A stretch of DNA of 64,000 nucleotides from positions 25,833-89,832 of the forward strand of contig JAEYZN010000033.1 in assembly GCA_023428025.1 (NCBI GenBank), read 5' to 3'. Both the position numbers and the translations under genes were made by a program. The notes under the pieces were generated by a model, which was given only the letters and a program-made list of their open reading frames with translations, was not told the origin of the DNA and did no database searches. The stretch is from Bacillota bacterium. Lineage in GTDB: Bacteria; Bacillota; Clostridia; Christensenellales; SZUA-584. Each line of letters opens with the position of its first letter. The stretch's first letter is position 1. Below are positions 1 through 8,182 of this stretch, one piece after another.

Positions 1-666
1 GAAACGGAGATTGTTATTGTCATTGGCGATAAGCGCAACTGGGGGCGGCGGCTGGGCAGCAGCGCCATCCGCGAAAGCCTGCGGCTCGCTTTCTTCGAAT
101 GGCGTTCGCCCCGGGTAGTGGCCAACATTCACCGGGAAAACCGGCGTTCCATCCGCGTGTTTATGAATGCGGGCTTCAGTCTGATACACGAAACACCTGC
201 GATGCTGCGTTTCGCCATCACTATGGACAAATATCTGGCGCTGCGCCGGCGGGAGCGCAGCTGCTCCAGCGAGATCTGCATGACTCGGCTGGATCAGGAC
301 CGGCTGCGCGCGCTGATCGACGCGTACGTGAACGAGCCGGCGGAATGCGACATGCTGACGGCGCTGGGCCGCGAGCTGAACCGGGCGGCTGTCGTCGAGC
401 CCACCCGGCTGCCGCCCGATGTCGTTTCGATGAATTCGCGGGTGCGGCTCAGCGTGGACGGCGCGGCGTCAGAGGTATCATTGGTATATCCGGCGGATGA
501 CGGCAGGGGTACGGGAGGGCTGTCCATACTGTCCCCGGTCGGTGTGGCCATCATCGGCTGCAGCGAGGGCGACGATATCCGGTGGGAGTTTCCAGCCGGA
601 CCGGCGGCGATCCGCATCGATAAGATCATGTATCAGCCTGAGGCGGCGGGAGACTATCATCTGTAG
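1..666 (+). CDS. GNAT acetyltransferase-Rnk fusion, 5' truncated by window edge
   Basis: The frame is open from base 1 to the stop at 664-666, so the true start lies outside the window. The first ~75 residues look like the end of a GNAT N-acetyltransferase: an acetyl-CoA loop-like stretch NWGRRLGSSAI followed by VVANIHRENRRSIRVFMNAGF, the usual 'neighbours-N-x-x-S-x-x-x-x-x-x-x-GF' end of that fold. From about base 280 (MTRLDQDRL) the protein matches Rnk, the regulator of nucleoside diphosphate kinase with a GreA/GreB-like C-terminal domain: VSMNSRV, LVYPADDG, LSILSPVGVAIIG and the ending YQPEAAGDYHL are all typical. An internal ATG at 280 has no clear ribosome site before it, so I read one fused protein. 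Rnk acts on RNA polymerase or nucleotide pools in proteobacteria; its role here is unknown. Confidence 0.75.
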   Translation, partial: ETEIVIVIGDKRNWGRRLGSSAIRESLRLAFFEWRSPRVVANIHRENRRSIRVFMNAGFSLIHETPAMLRFAITMDKYLALRRRERSCSSEICMTRLDQDRLRALIDAYVNEPAECDMLTALGRELNRAAVVEPTRLPPDVVSMNSRVRLSVDGAASEVSLVYPADDGRGTGGLSILSPVGVAIIGCSEGDDIRWEFPAGPAAIRIDKIMYQPEAAGDYHL

Positions 667-741
667 CACAGCGCAGGGATCAGGGGCATGCAGGGCATCA
701 GCATATTGCAGCCAACCGTAGGCTTGCCGCAAACGATGTGG

Positions 742-747
742 TATAAT
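742..747 (+). promoter_or_regulatory. Extended -10 promoter element for the aldo/keto reductase-like gene
   Basis: TATAAT preceded by TG one base upstream (TGGTATAAT) lies about 50 bases before the start at 800. No good -35 hexamer sits at 16-18 bases, which fits an extended -10 promoter. The same TGGTATAAT string recurs before the DAHP synthase and, as ATGGTATAAT, before the RpiR gene. Confidence 0.4.
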
Positions 748-799
748 CAGTCATATTAGGTGAATGTATACAATACAATCGTATTCTGAGGAGGACGCT

Positions 800-1933
800 A
801 TGGAATACAGGGATCTGGGCAACACCGGGATGCGGGCCGGTGTGGTGGGTATCGGCGGCGAATATCTGGAATACGAGGACCGGGAGACCATCATCCGCAC
901 CATGCACCGGGCGATGGAGCTGGGCGTCAACGTGCTCGACATATTCATGTCCAACCCCGGCATCCGGACGAACCTGGGGCTGGCGCTGAAGGACCGGCGG
1001 GGCAGGATGATCGTGCAGGGGCAGGTCTGCCCCATCTGGGAAAACGGCCAGTATACCAAAACGCGTGATCTTAAGAAAAGCAGGCTCTTTCTGGATGACC
1101 TGTTCGAGCGTCTCCAGACAGACTATATCGATATCGGCATGCTGCATTACGTCGATACGCCGGAGGACTGGAAGAAAACGCAGGAGAGCGGCGTCATCGA
1201 ATATATGCTGGAGCTCAAGAAACAGGGGCGGTTCCGCACGCTGGGCGTCAGCTCCCACAGCGCGGCGGTCTCGATCGAGCTTGTCAAAAGCGGCCTCTTT
1301 TCCGTGCTGATGTTCAGCATAAACCCGTCCTTCGACCTGGTGTTCGGCAACAGGGATCTGGAAGCGTGCCTGGGAAACGGCGAGCTGCCCGATCATCTGG
1401 ATATCGACCAAGACCGTGCCCGGCTCTACGCCCTGTGCGAGGAGAAAGGCGTGGGCATCACCGTCATGAAGGCCCTCGGCGCGGGGCGGCTGCTGCGCGT
1501 TGAAAGCTCGCCTTTCAAGGTGCCCATGACGGTGAATCAGTGTATCCATTACGCGCTCAGCCGTCCGGCGGTCAGCAGCGTGCTCATCGGCGCGAGGTCG
1601 GTGAGGGAGATCGAGCAGGCCGTGGCTTACTGCGATGCGACGGAGGCGGAACGCGATTATACGGGCATATATCAGCACATAGGCAAAGCGGAAAAAAGCT
1701 GCCTTTACTGCAACCACTGCCTGCCCTGCCCGAAGCATATCAATGTGGCCGGAGTCACGCGGCTGCTCGACGAGGCCGGGATCGCGATGACGGCAGCGCT
1801 GCGGGAAGCGTATGCAGCGCTGGATGATAAGGCCTCGGCGTGTATCGCCTGTGGTGTCTGCGAAAAGCGCTGCCCGTTTGGCGTGGGGATCGTTGACAAC
1901 ATGCGCAGCGCCAAAAACATGTTTGAAGCGTGA
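800..1933 (+). CDS. Aldo/keto reductase-like protein with C-terminal ferredoxin clusters
   Basis: A 377-residue protein, started at ATG 800 because GAGGAGG lies seven to ten bases upstream; the longer frame from 764 lacks such a site. The N-terminal ~270 residues follow the aldo/keto reductase barrel (YRDLGNTGMRAGVVGIGGEY, DYIDIGMLHYVD, TLGVSSHS, VLIGARSVREIEQAV). The last ~100 residues carry two cysteine groups, CLYCNHCLPCP and CIACGVCEKRCP, suited to two [4Fe-4S] clusters. The histidine of the catalytic tetrad is present, but the usual Tyr after LD is replaced (LDIFMSNPG) and the usual Lys strand reads RMIVQGQV. It may therefore not be an ordinary carbonyl reductase. It stands alone, transcribed away from the decayed LUD gene. 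Confidence 0.8.
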   Translation: MEYRDLGNTGMRAGVVGIGGEYLEYEDRETIIRTMHRAMELGVNVLDIFMSNPGIRTNLGLALKDRRGRMIVQGQVCPIWENGQYTKTRDLKKSRLFLDDLFERLQTDYIDIGMLHYVDTPEDWKKTQESGVIEYMLELKKQGRFRTLGVSSHSAAVSIELVKSGLFSVLMFSINPSFDLVFGNRDLEACLGNGELPDHLDIDQDRARLYALCEEKGVGITVMKALGAGRLLRVESSPFKVPMTVNQCIHYALSRPAVSSVLIGARSVREIEQAVAYCDATEAERDYTGIYQHIGKAEKSCLYCNHCLPCPKHINVAGVTRLLDEAGIAMTAALREAYAALDDKASACIACGVCEKRCPFGVGIVDNMRSAKNMFEA

Positions 1934-2071
1934 TGACGGTCATCGGTTAAAAAAGCCCGGCGAGGGACGTGGCTCTTCGATAAACGCTGTGCTCACAGAC
2001 TGGTAACAAACCGGAACCTGTCAAGTTCCCCGTTATCTCTGATCTGGCTTAAAATAAAGGCAGTCTTATTG

Positions 2072-2703
2072 TCAGAATCCATAATTTCCTTCGATAAAAA
2101 TAACCTTAATTCTATTCTTTTCAAATTGCCCCGTAATTAACACGAAGTCATTGCAGATTCGTTGTGTATGATGACAGTCAATGCATTTATTCAGTTTGGT
2201 GCATGGGGTGTCTTTCCTGAGACGTTTTGCATCCAAAGGAGCAGCAATCTGGCGTGTACGAAAGATAGCCTCATCAATGGAGTTTACGATCTTATTGGTT
2301 CCAACCACAGCGATGACTTGCTTTGGCCCATATAAAATTGGAGCAACCCGGCTCCCGTTTCCGTCGATATTAAATAGGCATCCACTCATTATCACGGCAT
2401 TTATACTTGTCAAAAAGGTGTCGGCACGAAAATTTTGAAGATATATTTCCCGTTTCTTTTCATGGCTCAATCCAGGCTTATGCTTATCTAAAATATATAA
2501 TCTTGGCATCTCATCAAATCAAATACACCGGTCTGCTCAAGTGTTACGGAATCCCCGCAGCCCACCGTTTCACCTTTCTGAATCAACGACCAGATGGTTT
2601 CGTGTAACTGCGCGATCGAATGTACATAATATCCAGCAATATTATTTCTGTTTAGATTGTGAATCGTGTTTTGGACAACATCGTTCATAATTTCTTCGAT
2701 CAC
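2072..2703 (-). pseudogene. LUD-domain (lactate utilization-type) protein, one frameshift
   Basis: Two minus-strand frames together give one LUD-domain protein (DUF162, LutC-like). The N-terminal part runs from 2703 (GTG; an ATG six codons in is equally possible) to DYIF then a stop near 2492. The second frame continues LDKHKPGLSHEKKREIYLQNF, with family motifs DGNGSRVA, GPKQVIAVVGTNKIV and AAPLDAKRL, and a late cysteine group CTKLNKCIDCHHTQRIC. Restoring one T in the T run (plus-strand A run 2490-2493) joins them without loss, so this is either a recent one-base deletion or a sequencing error. The full length (~210 residues) is normal for stand-alone LUD proteins. Nothing nearby suggests lactate oxidation. 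Confidence 0.75.
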
Positions 2704-2853
2704 AACTCCCTTATATAATTCTGTTAATCTACGTGTTATGTTAATAATTCGCGGTTCAAACTGCCCAATAAATCCCTGTTTGCCTCTTTGAGTTTATTAA
2801 AAGAGGTATGCCGCCACAACTCCGCTGTTTGGCCGCCAGCCGGCTTTTCTGTG

Positions 2854-4596
2854 TTACTCCCTGAACTGGCTGCGGTAAAGCGCCGCGTACGCGCCGTCCT
2901 TTTGCAGCAGTTCCTCGTGCGTGCCGCGTTCAGAGACGCCGTCCTCGTCGATCACGATGATCTCGTCGGCGTTTTTGACGGTGGACAGCCGGTGCGCGAT
3001 CACCAGCGTGGTGCGCCCCTTGGCCAGCTCCTCGAAGCTCTGCTGGATGCGCGCTTCCGTCACGGTATCGAGAGCGGAGGTCGCTTCGTCCAGAATGAGG
3101 ATGGGCGGGTTCTTGAGGAAGATGCGCGCGATGGAAATGCGCTGCTTCTGCCCGCCGGACAGGCGCACGCCGCGTTCGCCCACCTGCGTGTCGTAGCCGT
3201 TCTCCATCTCCATGATGGTGTCGTGGATCTCGGCCTTCTTCGCCGCTTCGATGATCTCTTCCTCCGTCGCGTCGATGCGCCCGTAGCGTATGTTTTCACG
3301 CACGCTGCCCGCGAACAGGAACACGTCCTGCGATACGATGCCGATGTTGCGCCGCAGCGAGAGCACCGTCACGTCCTTGATATCGTGGCCGTCGATGGCG
3401 ATGCGGCCGCTGTCCGCCTCGTAGAACCGGGGGATGAGGTGACACAGCGTCGTCTTGCCGCCGCCCGAAGGGCCCACCAGAGCCAGCGTCTTGCCCGCGT
3501 TGATGGTGAGGCTTAAGTCCTTGAGCACCCGCGTGTGGTCGTTGTAGGAGAAACTGACGTTTGCGAATTCGATGCTGCCTTTCACGTCCGTGAGTTCCCG
3601 CGCGTTTGGCGCGTCGGCGATCTCCGGTTGCTCGGACAGCAGCTCGCGGAAGCGCGAGAAGCCCGCCGCGCCGTTGGTGAATTGTTCCATGAACGACGTC
3701 AGCCGCCGGATAGGTTGCAGAAATACGCCCACGTACAGCATGAACGTGACGAGGCCGATGTAGTCGAATCCGTCCGCCATGATGAGATATCCGCCCACCG
3801 CGATCACCGCCACGGAGAACAGGTTGGTGAACACGCCCATGCCGCTGAGGAACACGCCCATGGACTTGTAGAAGTCGCTCTTGGAGTGCTTGAAGTGCTC
3901 GTTGCTCTCGGCGAACTTGTCGATCTCGTAATCCTCGTTGGTGAACGCCTTGGCGACACGCGCGCCGGATATGCTGGATTCCAGCCCTGCGTTGATGCCC
4001 GCCGTGCGCTCCTTGAGCTTTCTGGAAGCGGACATCATGCGGCGGCGCAGCAGCAACACGAACAGTACGCCCACCGGCACCAGCACGATCAAGACCAGCG
4101 CCAGCGGCCAGCTGATGGTCAGCATCACCACGAACGCGCCGAGTATCGTGATCAGTGAAATGAACAGGTCCTCCGGGCCGTGATGCGCCAGCTCGGTGAT
4201 CTCGAACAGGTCGTTGGTCACACGGGACATCAGCTGGCCCGTGCGGTGCTTGTCGTAAAAGCGGAACGAAAGCCGCTGCATATGCGTGAACAGGTCGCGC
4301 CGCATGTCGGCCTCCATGCGGATGCCCAGCGTATGCCCCCAGTAGGTGACGATGTATTCGAACACTCCGCGCAGCAGATAAGCCAGCACCAGCGCGCCCA
4401 TGAGCACGAAAAAGGTGCCGAACAGCTTGCCCGGCAACAGGCTGGTCATCGCATAGCGGGACACGATGGGGAACGACAGGTCGACGGCGGCGATGAGCAG
4501 CGCACAGACCATGTCGAGCGTGAACAAGCGCTTGTGCGGGCGGTAATACGAGATAAACTGACGGATCGGGCCTCTTGCGGCAATGTCTTTTTTCAT
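2854..4596 (-). CDS. ABC exporter, fused permease and ATPase (MsbA/LmrA-like)
   Basis: A 580-residue half-transporter. The start ATG at 4596 has AGGAAG eight bases upstream. The N-terminal ~310 residues form the six-helix exporter domain; the coupling-helix region is followed by an ATPase domain with Walker A GPSGGGKTT, Q-loop IGIVSQDVFLF, signature LSGGQKQR, Walker B ILILDEATSALD and switch histidine VIAHRLST. The protein would work as a homodimer in the cytoplasmic membrane, exporting a lipid or drug-like molecule; the substrate cannot be read from sequence. It is a single-gene unit with its own promoter (4639-4667). Confidence 0.92.
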   Translation of the reverse strand: MKKDIAARGPIRQFISYYRPHKRLFTLDMVCALLIAAVDLSFPIVSRYAMTSLLPGKLFGTFFVLMGALVLAYLLRGVFEYIVTYWGHTLGIRMEADMRRDLFTHMQRLSFRFYDKHRTGQLMSRVTNDLFEITELAHHGPEDLFISLITILGAFVVMLTISWPLALVLIVLVPVGVLFVLLLRRRMMSASRKLKERTAGINAGLESSISGARVAKAFTNEDYEIDKFAESNEHFKHSKSDFYKSMGVFLSGMGVFTNLFSVAVIAVGGYLIMADGFDYIGLVTFMLYVGVFLQPIRRLTSFMEQFTNGAAGFSRFRELLSEQPEIADAPNARELTDVKGSIEFANVSFSYNDHTRVLKDLSLTINAGKTLALVGPSGGGKTTLCHLIPRFYEADSGRIAIDGHDIKDVTVLSLRRNIGIVSQDVFLFAGSVRENIRYGRIDATEEEIIEAAKKAEIHDTIMEMENGYDTQVGERGVRLSGGQKQRISIARIFLKNPPILILDEATSALDTVTEARIQQSFEELAKGRTTLVIAHRLSTVKNADEIIVIDEDGVSERGTHEELLQKDGAYAALYRSQFRE

Positions 4597-4620
4597 GTCT
4601 GCTTCCTGAATAGCGAATTA

Positions 4621-4630
4621 GGGTATACCC
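4621..4630. promoter_or_regulatory. Palindrome in the ABC exporter 5' leader, possible operator
   Basis: A perfect 10-base palindrome, GGGTATACCC, lies just after the predicted transcription start of the exporter and about 25 bases before its start codon. The location suits a repressor site. Related GC-flanked TATA palindromes serve copper-type repressors, but no metal gene is nearby, so the ligand is unknown. Confidence 0.35.
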
Positions 4631-4638
4631 CCAACGCC

Positions 4639-4667
4639 ATTATACTCTTGGGCAAAAGCGATTACAA
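4639..4667 (-). promoter_or_regulatory. Sigma-70-type promoter of the ABC exporter
   Basis: Read on the minus strand, TTGTAA (4667-4662) and a perfect TATAAT (4644-4639) are separated by exactly 17 bases, about 40 bases upstream of the exporter start. Confidence 0.7.
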
Positions 4668-4781
4668 TGACGGGGGAGAGAGCGCCTGAATCATCAGACC
4701 AATTGATGCCTTAGAAAAGTTTGTATGAATACAACGTAGAATATGATATAATAATATTGAAAAATGGAAAGGTTGACTCAT

Positions 4782-4967
4782 ATGCGAAAGACCACCGCCA
4801 ACTCCAATCAGAGGATCATTATGTGTGCTGAAGCCAACATGAAAGTGGAGGGTTTTCATGCGACTCGGGTCGTTAAACGCGATGGTTGTGCCATGTTGGA
4901 AGGAAAGATCTCTGCGAATAAACTCGTGGGCCGTTATGTCGCAAAGCACACTAAAAGATCATCATGA
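4782..4967 (+). CDS. VbhA-like antitoxin of the Fic pair
   Basis: A 61-residue basic protein whose stop overlaps the Fic start by four bases (ATGA). The ATG at 4782 is preferred because GAAAGG lies nine bases before it. The layout matches the VbhA antitoxin fold: an N-terminal helix containing the inhibitory motif, here NMKVEGF, then a C-terminal part LEGKISANKLVGRYVAKH that resembles the family's 'L-x-G-x-I-S-x-x-x-L' segment. In VbhA-type antitoxins the motif is S/T-x-x-x-E-G, and its Glu blocks ATP positioning in Fic; here the Ser/Thr position is Asn, but the EG is kept. Identification rests on the gene pairing plus the motif. Confidence 0.7.
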   Translation: MRKTTANSNQRIIMCAEANMKVEGFHATRVVKRDGCAMLEGKISANKLVGRYVAKHTKRSS

Positions 4968-5536
4968 CAGATTATTTTGTAGAGCATGATGAAGTCCTTG
5001 AAAATAAATTGGGGATTGAAGACCCGGAACTATTAAAAAATGCGGAAGCGGAAATTGTGTTTTTACGCCTTGTAGAGCTTGGATATAAGCCCATACAGGG
5101 CGCTTTTGATTTTGAACACCTGAAATCCATTCATCGGCATCTTTTTTCTGATATCTATCCAATGGCGGGAAAAGTTCGAAGCGTTAACATTGCGAAAGCT
5201 GGCAGCGCCTTTTGTTATGCCCGGTTCATTGACAGTACACAGAGGGAGATTTTTGACGGACTGAAAGAAAATAAATACTTCAAAGGTCTGGACAAAAGCA
5301 TTTTTGCAGCCAAACTTGCGGAATTTTCGGCTGATCTCAATGCGCTGCACCCATTTCGCGACGGAAATGGCCGCGCGATCAGAGCTTTTCTGATACAACT
5401 GTCAGAGAATGCAGGCTATAGGCTGACGTTTGAGAATGAAGTAAGAGAAGAATTATTGGCCGCAGATATCGCGGCTTTTAAGGGAAACTTAGAGCCGCTG
5501 ACACAGCTGTTTTGCAAGCTGATTGAACCTATCTGA
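4964..5536 (+). CDS. Fic-family AMP-transferase toxin
   Basis: A 190-residue single-domain Fic protein. The catalytic loop reads HPFRDGNGRAIR, an intact H-x-F-x-D-G-N-G-R-x-x-R motif with the catalytic His and both ATP-binding Arg. Upstream helices include the flap region GKVRSVNIAKAGSAFCY, which positions target side chains. Fic enzymes of this small class transfer AMP from ATP to a hydroxyl of a target (DNA gyrase and topoisomerase IV for VbhT and FicT). The four-base overlap with the antitoxin gene implies translational coupling, with the antitoxin made first. There is no sign of a secretion domain, so it likely acts inside its own cell. Confidence 0.9.
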   Translation: MTDYFVEHDEVLENKLGIEDPELLKNAEAEIVFLRLVELGYKPIQGAFDFEHLKSIHRHLFSDIYPMAGKVRSVNIAKAGSAFCYARFIDSTQREIFDGLKENKYFKGLDKSIFAAKLAEFSADLNALHPFRDGNGRAIRAFLIQLSENAGYRLTFENEVREELLAADIAAFKGNLEPLTQLFCKLIEPI

Positions 5537-5639
5537 GCAGAATTCAATAATCCGTTTAAGATCAGCCTTTGCCAAATCCAAGGCTATCTTTATTGGGCAG
5601 TGATGTTATAATAGCCGTAACTTACATCAGGGGGGCATC

Positions 5640-5999
5640 ATGAAGTATCTGTTTCAGGCAGGGGTGATCATGCTGGTGACGCTCACGGGCGAGCTGCTGC
5701 ATATATTGATCCCGCTGCCCATACCGGCCAGCATATACGGGCTTATCATCATGCTGGCGTGTCTGCAGCTGCGCGTGATCCGGTTGGACCGGGTGGAGGG
5801 CGCGGGCAGCTTTCTGCTGGACATCATGCCGGTGCTGTTCGTTCCGGCGGCGGTGGGGCTCATCACCACGTGGGCGGACCTGGAAGCCATGCTGCTGCCG
5901 GTCATCGTGATCATCGTGGTGACGACGTTCATCGCCATGGGGGTCACAGGCTGGACGGCGCAGCTTGCGATGAAAAAGGGTAAGCGTGGCGTGCAGTGA
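5640..5999 (+). CDS. CidA/LrgA-family membrane protein
   Basis: A 119-residue protein with four hydrophobic segments and the family signatures LPIPASIYGLIIML and FVPAAVGLI. AGGGGGG lies seven bases before ATG 5640, and a TATAAT element sits at 5607-5612. CidA/LrgA proteins are holin-like membrane proteins that influence autolysis and, in some bacteria, pyruvate or other organic acid transport together with their LrgB partner. The downstream lrgB-like gene overlaps by four bases, the standard arrangement. Confidence 0.85.
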   Translation: MKYLFQAGVIMLVTLTGELLHILIPLPIPASIYGLIIMLACLQLRVIRLDRVEGAGSFLLDIMPVLFVPAAVGLITTWADLEAMLLPVIVIIVVTTFIAMGVTGWTAQLAMKKGKRGVQ

Positions 6000-6688
6000 A
6001 GGAGATGTTCGTCAATTCCATATACTTTGGTATTGTGCTGAGCCTTGTGACGTATGCGCTGGGCGTATGGCTCAAAAAGAAGCTCAAATGGGGGTTTGTG
6101 AATCCGTTGCTGGTGTCGGTGGTGGTCATCATCGCGGTGCTGCTGCTGTTTGATATCGATTACGAGAGCTACAACAAAGGCGGACAGTATATCTCGTATC
6201 TGCTGACGCCCGCGACAGTGTGCCTGGCGATACCGTTATACAAACAGCTGCATCTTCTGAAGACCTACAAGAAGGCCGTGGTGCTCGGCATACTCGCGGG
6301 GACGGTCTCCAGCCTCGCCGGCATCCTTGGCCTGTCGGTGCTGTTCGGACTGACGCACCAGCAGTATGTGACGCTGCTGCCCAAATCCATTACCACGGCC
6401 ATCGGCCTCGGCGTGGTGCAGGAACTGGGCGGTATCGACGCGATCGCCGTGGCGGTGATCATCATCACCGGACTGCTCGGCAATGTGACGGCGCAGGGCT
6501 TCTGCCGCCTGCTGCGCATCAAGGACCCCGTGGCGGTGGGGCTCGCGATCGGCACCTCCGCTCATGCGCTGGGCACCGCACGCGCGCTGGAGCTGGGCGA
6601 GGTGCAGGGCGCGATGAGCAGCCTTGCCATCGTCGTCACCGGCCTGCTCACGGTGGTGGGCGCGTCGGTGTTCGCGATGCTCTGGTAA
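5996..6688 (+). CDS. CidB/LrgB-family membrane protein
   Basis: A 230-residue polytopic membrane protein typical of LrgB in length and motifs: NPLLVSVVVIIAVLL near the N-terminus, ATVCLAIPLYKQ, LLPKSITTAIG and GTSAHALGTARALELGE. The start is taken as GTG 5996, overlapping the stop of the lrgA-like gene (GTGA), because no better site exists and coupled translation is usual; ATG 6005 is an alternative. It forms a two-gene unit with the preceding gene and probably acts with it at the membrane. Confidence 0.85.
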   Translation: MKEMFVNSIYFGIVLSLVTYALGVWLKKKLKWGFVNPLLVSVVVIIAVLLLFDIDYESYNKGGQYISYLLTPATVCLAIPLYKQLHLLKTYKKAVVLGILAGTVSSLAGILGLSVLFGLTHQQYVTLLPKSITTAIGLGVVQELGGIDAIAVAVIIITGLLGNVTAQGFCRLLRIKDPVAVGLAIGTSAHALGTARALELGEVQGAMSSLAIVVTGLLTVVGASVFAMLW

Positions 6689-6711
6689 CCTGTTTTCCAT
6701 AGAGAAAGAGG

Positions 6712-6828
6712 AGTAAAATGCCTTTGCCAAGGCATTTTACTGATGGGATTCTCAAGGGAGAAGTCCTTGAGCGGTGGTTTGGAGGCAGAGCCTCCAAGGT
6801 CTTTGCTCTTTATTGGAAAATCCCATAG
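6712..6828. repeat. Folded intergenic element with a 36-codon frame
   Basis: A 13-base perfect inverted repeat with a four-base loop (6712-6724 / 6729-6741) is followed by an outer stem ATGGGATT / AATCCCAT (6743-6750 / 6819-6826) that encloses two more hairpins, CTCAAGG/CCTTGAG and TTGGAGGC/GCCTCCAA. The whole can fold like a clover leaf. The same stretch is also an open frame from ATG 6718 to TAG 6828 with AGAGGAG just upstream, encoding a peptide beginning MPLPRHFTDG. Elements of this look occur as dispersed repeats in some Clostridia; only one copy is in the window. It could also end the lrgAB transcript. Confidence 0.5.
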
Positions 6829-6842
6829 AGGAGGTGTTATCC

Positions 6843-8075
6843 ATGTGTGATACGATGTGCGCGACACCGCAGTGGACGGGCGGCGATATGCTGTTCGCGA
6901 AGAACAGCGACAGGAGCCCCAACGAGCCGCATCTGGTGGCGCGCGTTCCGGCGGCGGATCATCCCCAAGGCAGCACGGTGAAACTGACGTATATCACGAT
7001 ACCTCAGGCGGCGCACACGCTGGAAGCGGTGCTGTGCAAGCCGTCGTGGACATGGGGCGCGGAGATGGGCGTCAACGAGGCTGGTCTGGCCATCGGCAAC
7101 GAGGCGGTGTTCACGCGCGCGAAACGCGGTCCGGACGCGCTGCTTGGCATGGACCTGCTTCGGTTGGCGCTGGAGCGCTGTGAGACCGCGAAAGCCGCTG
7201 TGGCGCTGATGACGGCTTTGCTGGAGCAGTACGGGCAGGGCGGCAACTGCGGTTTCGACCACGACTTTCGCTATGATAACAGCTTCCTCATCGCGGACCC
7301 GGACGAAGCGTACGTGCTGGAGACATCCGGACGGCGCTGGGTGGCGGAGCGCGTGGACGGCTTCCGCGCGATATCCAACCGCCTTACCATCGGGGCCGCG
7401 CATACGATGCGCGGCGGGGTGGAGGAAGGGTTCGACTTTGCGAAACGGCTGACCGAGCCGGTATATTCGCACTTCTCCGGATCCAGAAACCGGCTGGCCT
7501 GTTCCTGCTCGGCCGCGCCAAAAAACGCGGCGGACATGATGGCGGCACTGCGTATCCACGATCCGCGCGACGAAAAGACGCTGTTCCCCAGAGGCAGCGT
7601 GCGCAGCGTGTGCATGCATGCGGGGGGCATCATCGGCGACCATACCACGGGCAGTCTGGTGGCACAGCTGCGGCGCGGCCAGCCCATGACGCTGTGGGTG
7701 ACCGGTGCGTCCACGCCGTGCCTGTCCGCGTTCAAGCCGGTGTTCTTCGGCGTCGATTCAGGTGCGCCGGTGTTCACGGACGAAGCGGACGCCAAGCGGT
7801 ATTGGCTGGAGCGTGAGGCGGTGAATCGCGGCGTGCTGGCCGGGCAGGTGGACGTAGCGGCGCTGCGGGCGAAGCGCGACGCGCTGGAAGCAGACTGGCT
7901 CGCGGCGGAGCGTGGACTGTTGGCCGAAGATGCGGACAGCGGGAAGCTGCGGGAACTGGCGGCTCGTGCGTCGGCGGAAGAGCAGGCGATGATCGACGCG
8001 TTTAAGCCGAAGTCGGCCGGCCCTGCGCCCACGCCGTATTGGCGCAAAAAGAACGCGGCGCTGGAGAAGATGTAA
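6843..8075 (+). CDS. C69-family peptidase, secernin-like
   Basis: A 410-residue protein beginning MCDTMCA; GAGGAGG lies seven to eight bases before ATG 6843. In this Ntn-hydrolase family a Cys near the N-terminus becomes the nucleophile, here probably Cys2. Further matches to secernins are FAKNSDRSPNE, YITIPQAAHTL, WTWGAEMGVNEAGLAIGNEAV, LLGMDLLRLALER and VLETSGRRW. The family includes dipeptidases of lactic acid bacteria; the true substrate of secernin-type members is often unknown. No signal peptide is visible, so it is cytoplasmic. It follows the folded element at 6712-6828 and seems to be a single-gene unit. Confidence 0.85.
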   Translation: MCDTMCATPQWTGGDMLFAKNSDRSPNEPHLVARVPAADHPQGSTVKLTYITIPQAAHTLEAVLCKPSWTWGAEMGVNEAGLAIGNEAVFTRAKRGPDALLGMDLLRLALERCETAKAAVALMTALLEQYGQGGNCGFDHDFRYDNSFLIADPDEAYVLETSGRRWVAERVDGFRAISNRLTIGAAHTMRGGVEEGFDFAKRLTEPVYSHFSGSRNRLACSCSAAPKNAADMMAALRIHDPRDEKTLFPRGSVRSVCMHAGGIIGDHTTGSLVAQLRRGQPMTLWVTGASTPCLSAFKPVFFGVDSGAPVFTDEADAKRYWLEREAVNRGVLAGQVDVAALRAKRDALEADWLAAERGLLAEDADSGKLRELAARASAEEQAMIDAFKPKSAGPAPTPYWRKKNAALEKM

Positions 8076-8097
8076 AGCCAGAGGAGAGTTGGCGGTA

Positions 8098-8182
8098 TGG
8101 ACTATTATGAAGCTGAGCAAAGAAGTCTCTTACGCGCTGCGACATGCGCCGTGGGAAATACGAACTGGAGTTGGACCATTAA
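8098..8182 (+). pseudogene. kptA: 5' remnant of RNA 2'-phosphotransferase (kptA/tpt1)
   Basis: From ATG 8107 the sequence reads KLSKEVSYALRHAPW, the hallmark N-terminus of KptA/Tpt1 enzymes, which remove a 2'-phosphate from RNA by ADP-ribosyl transfer. The next codons continue only after a frame change, as KYELELDH, and the gene then stops; the remaining ~150 residues are missing. The 3' end abuts the oppositely oriented Xre gene, so the remnant was probably cut when that gene arrived. Confidence 0.65.

Noticed and set aside
2788..3516. Long plus-strand open frames opposite the ABC exporter, and similar long antisense frames opposite the acyl-CoA synthetase, hydrogenase and kinases
   Set aside because: They are mirror frames of GC-rich genes, rich in Arg, His and Ala, without ribosome sites or family motifs.
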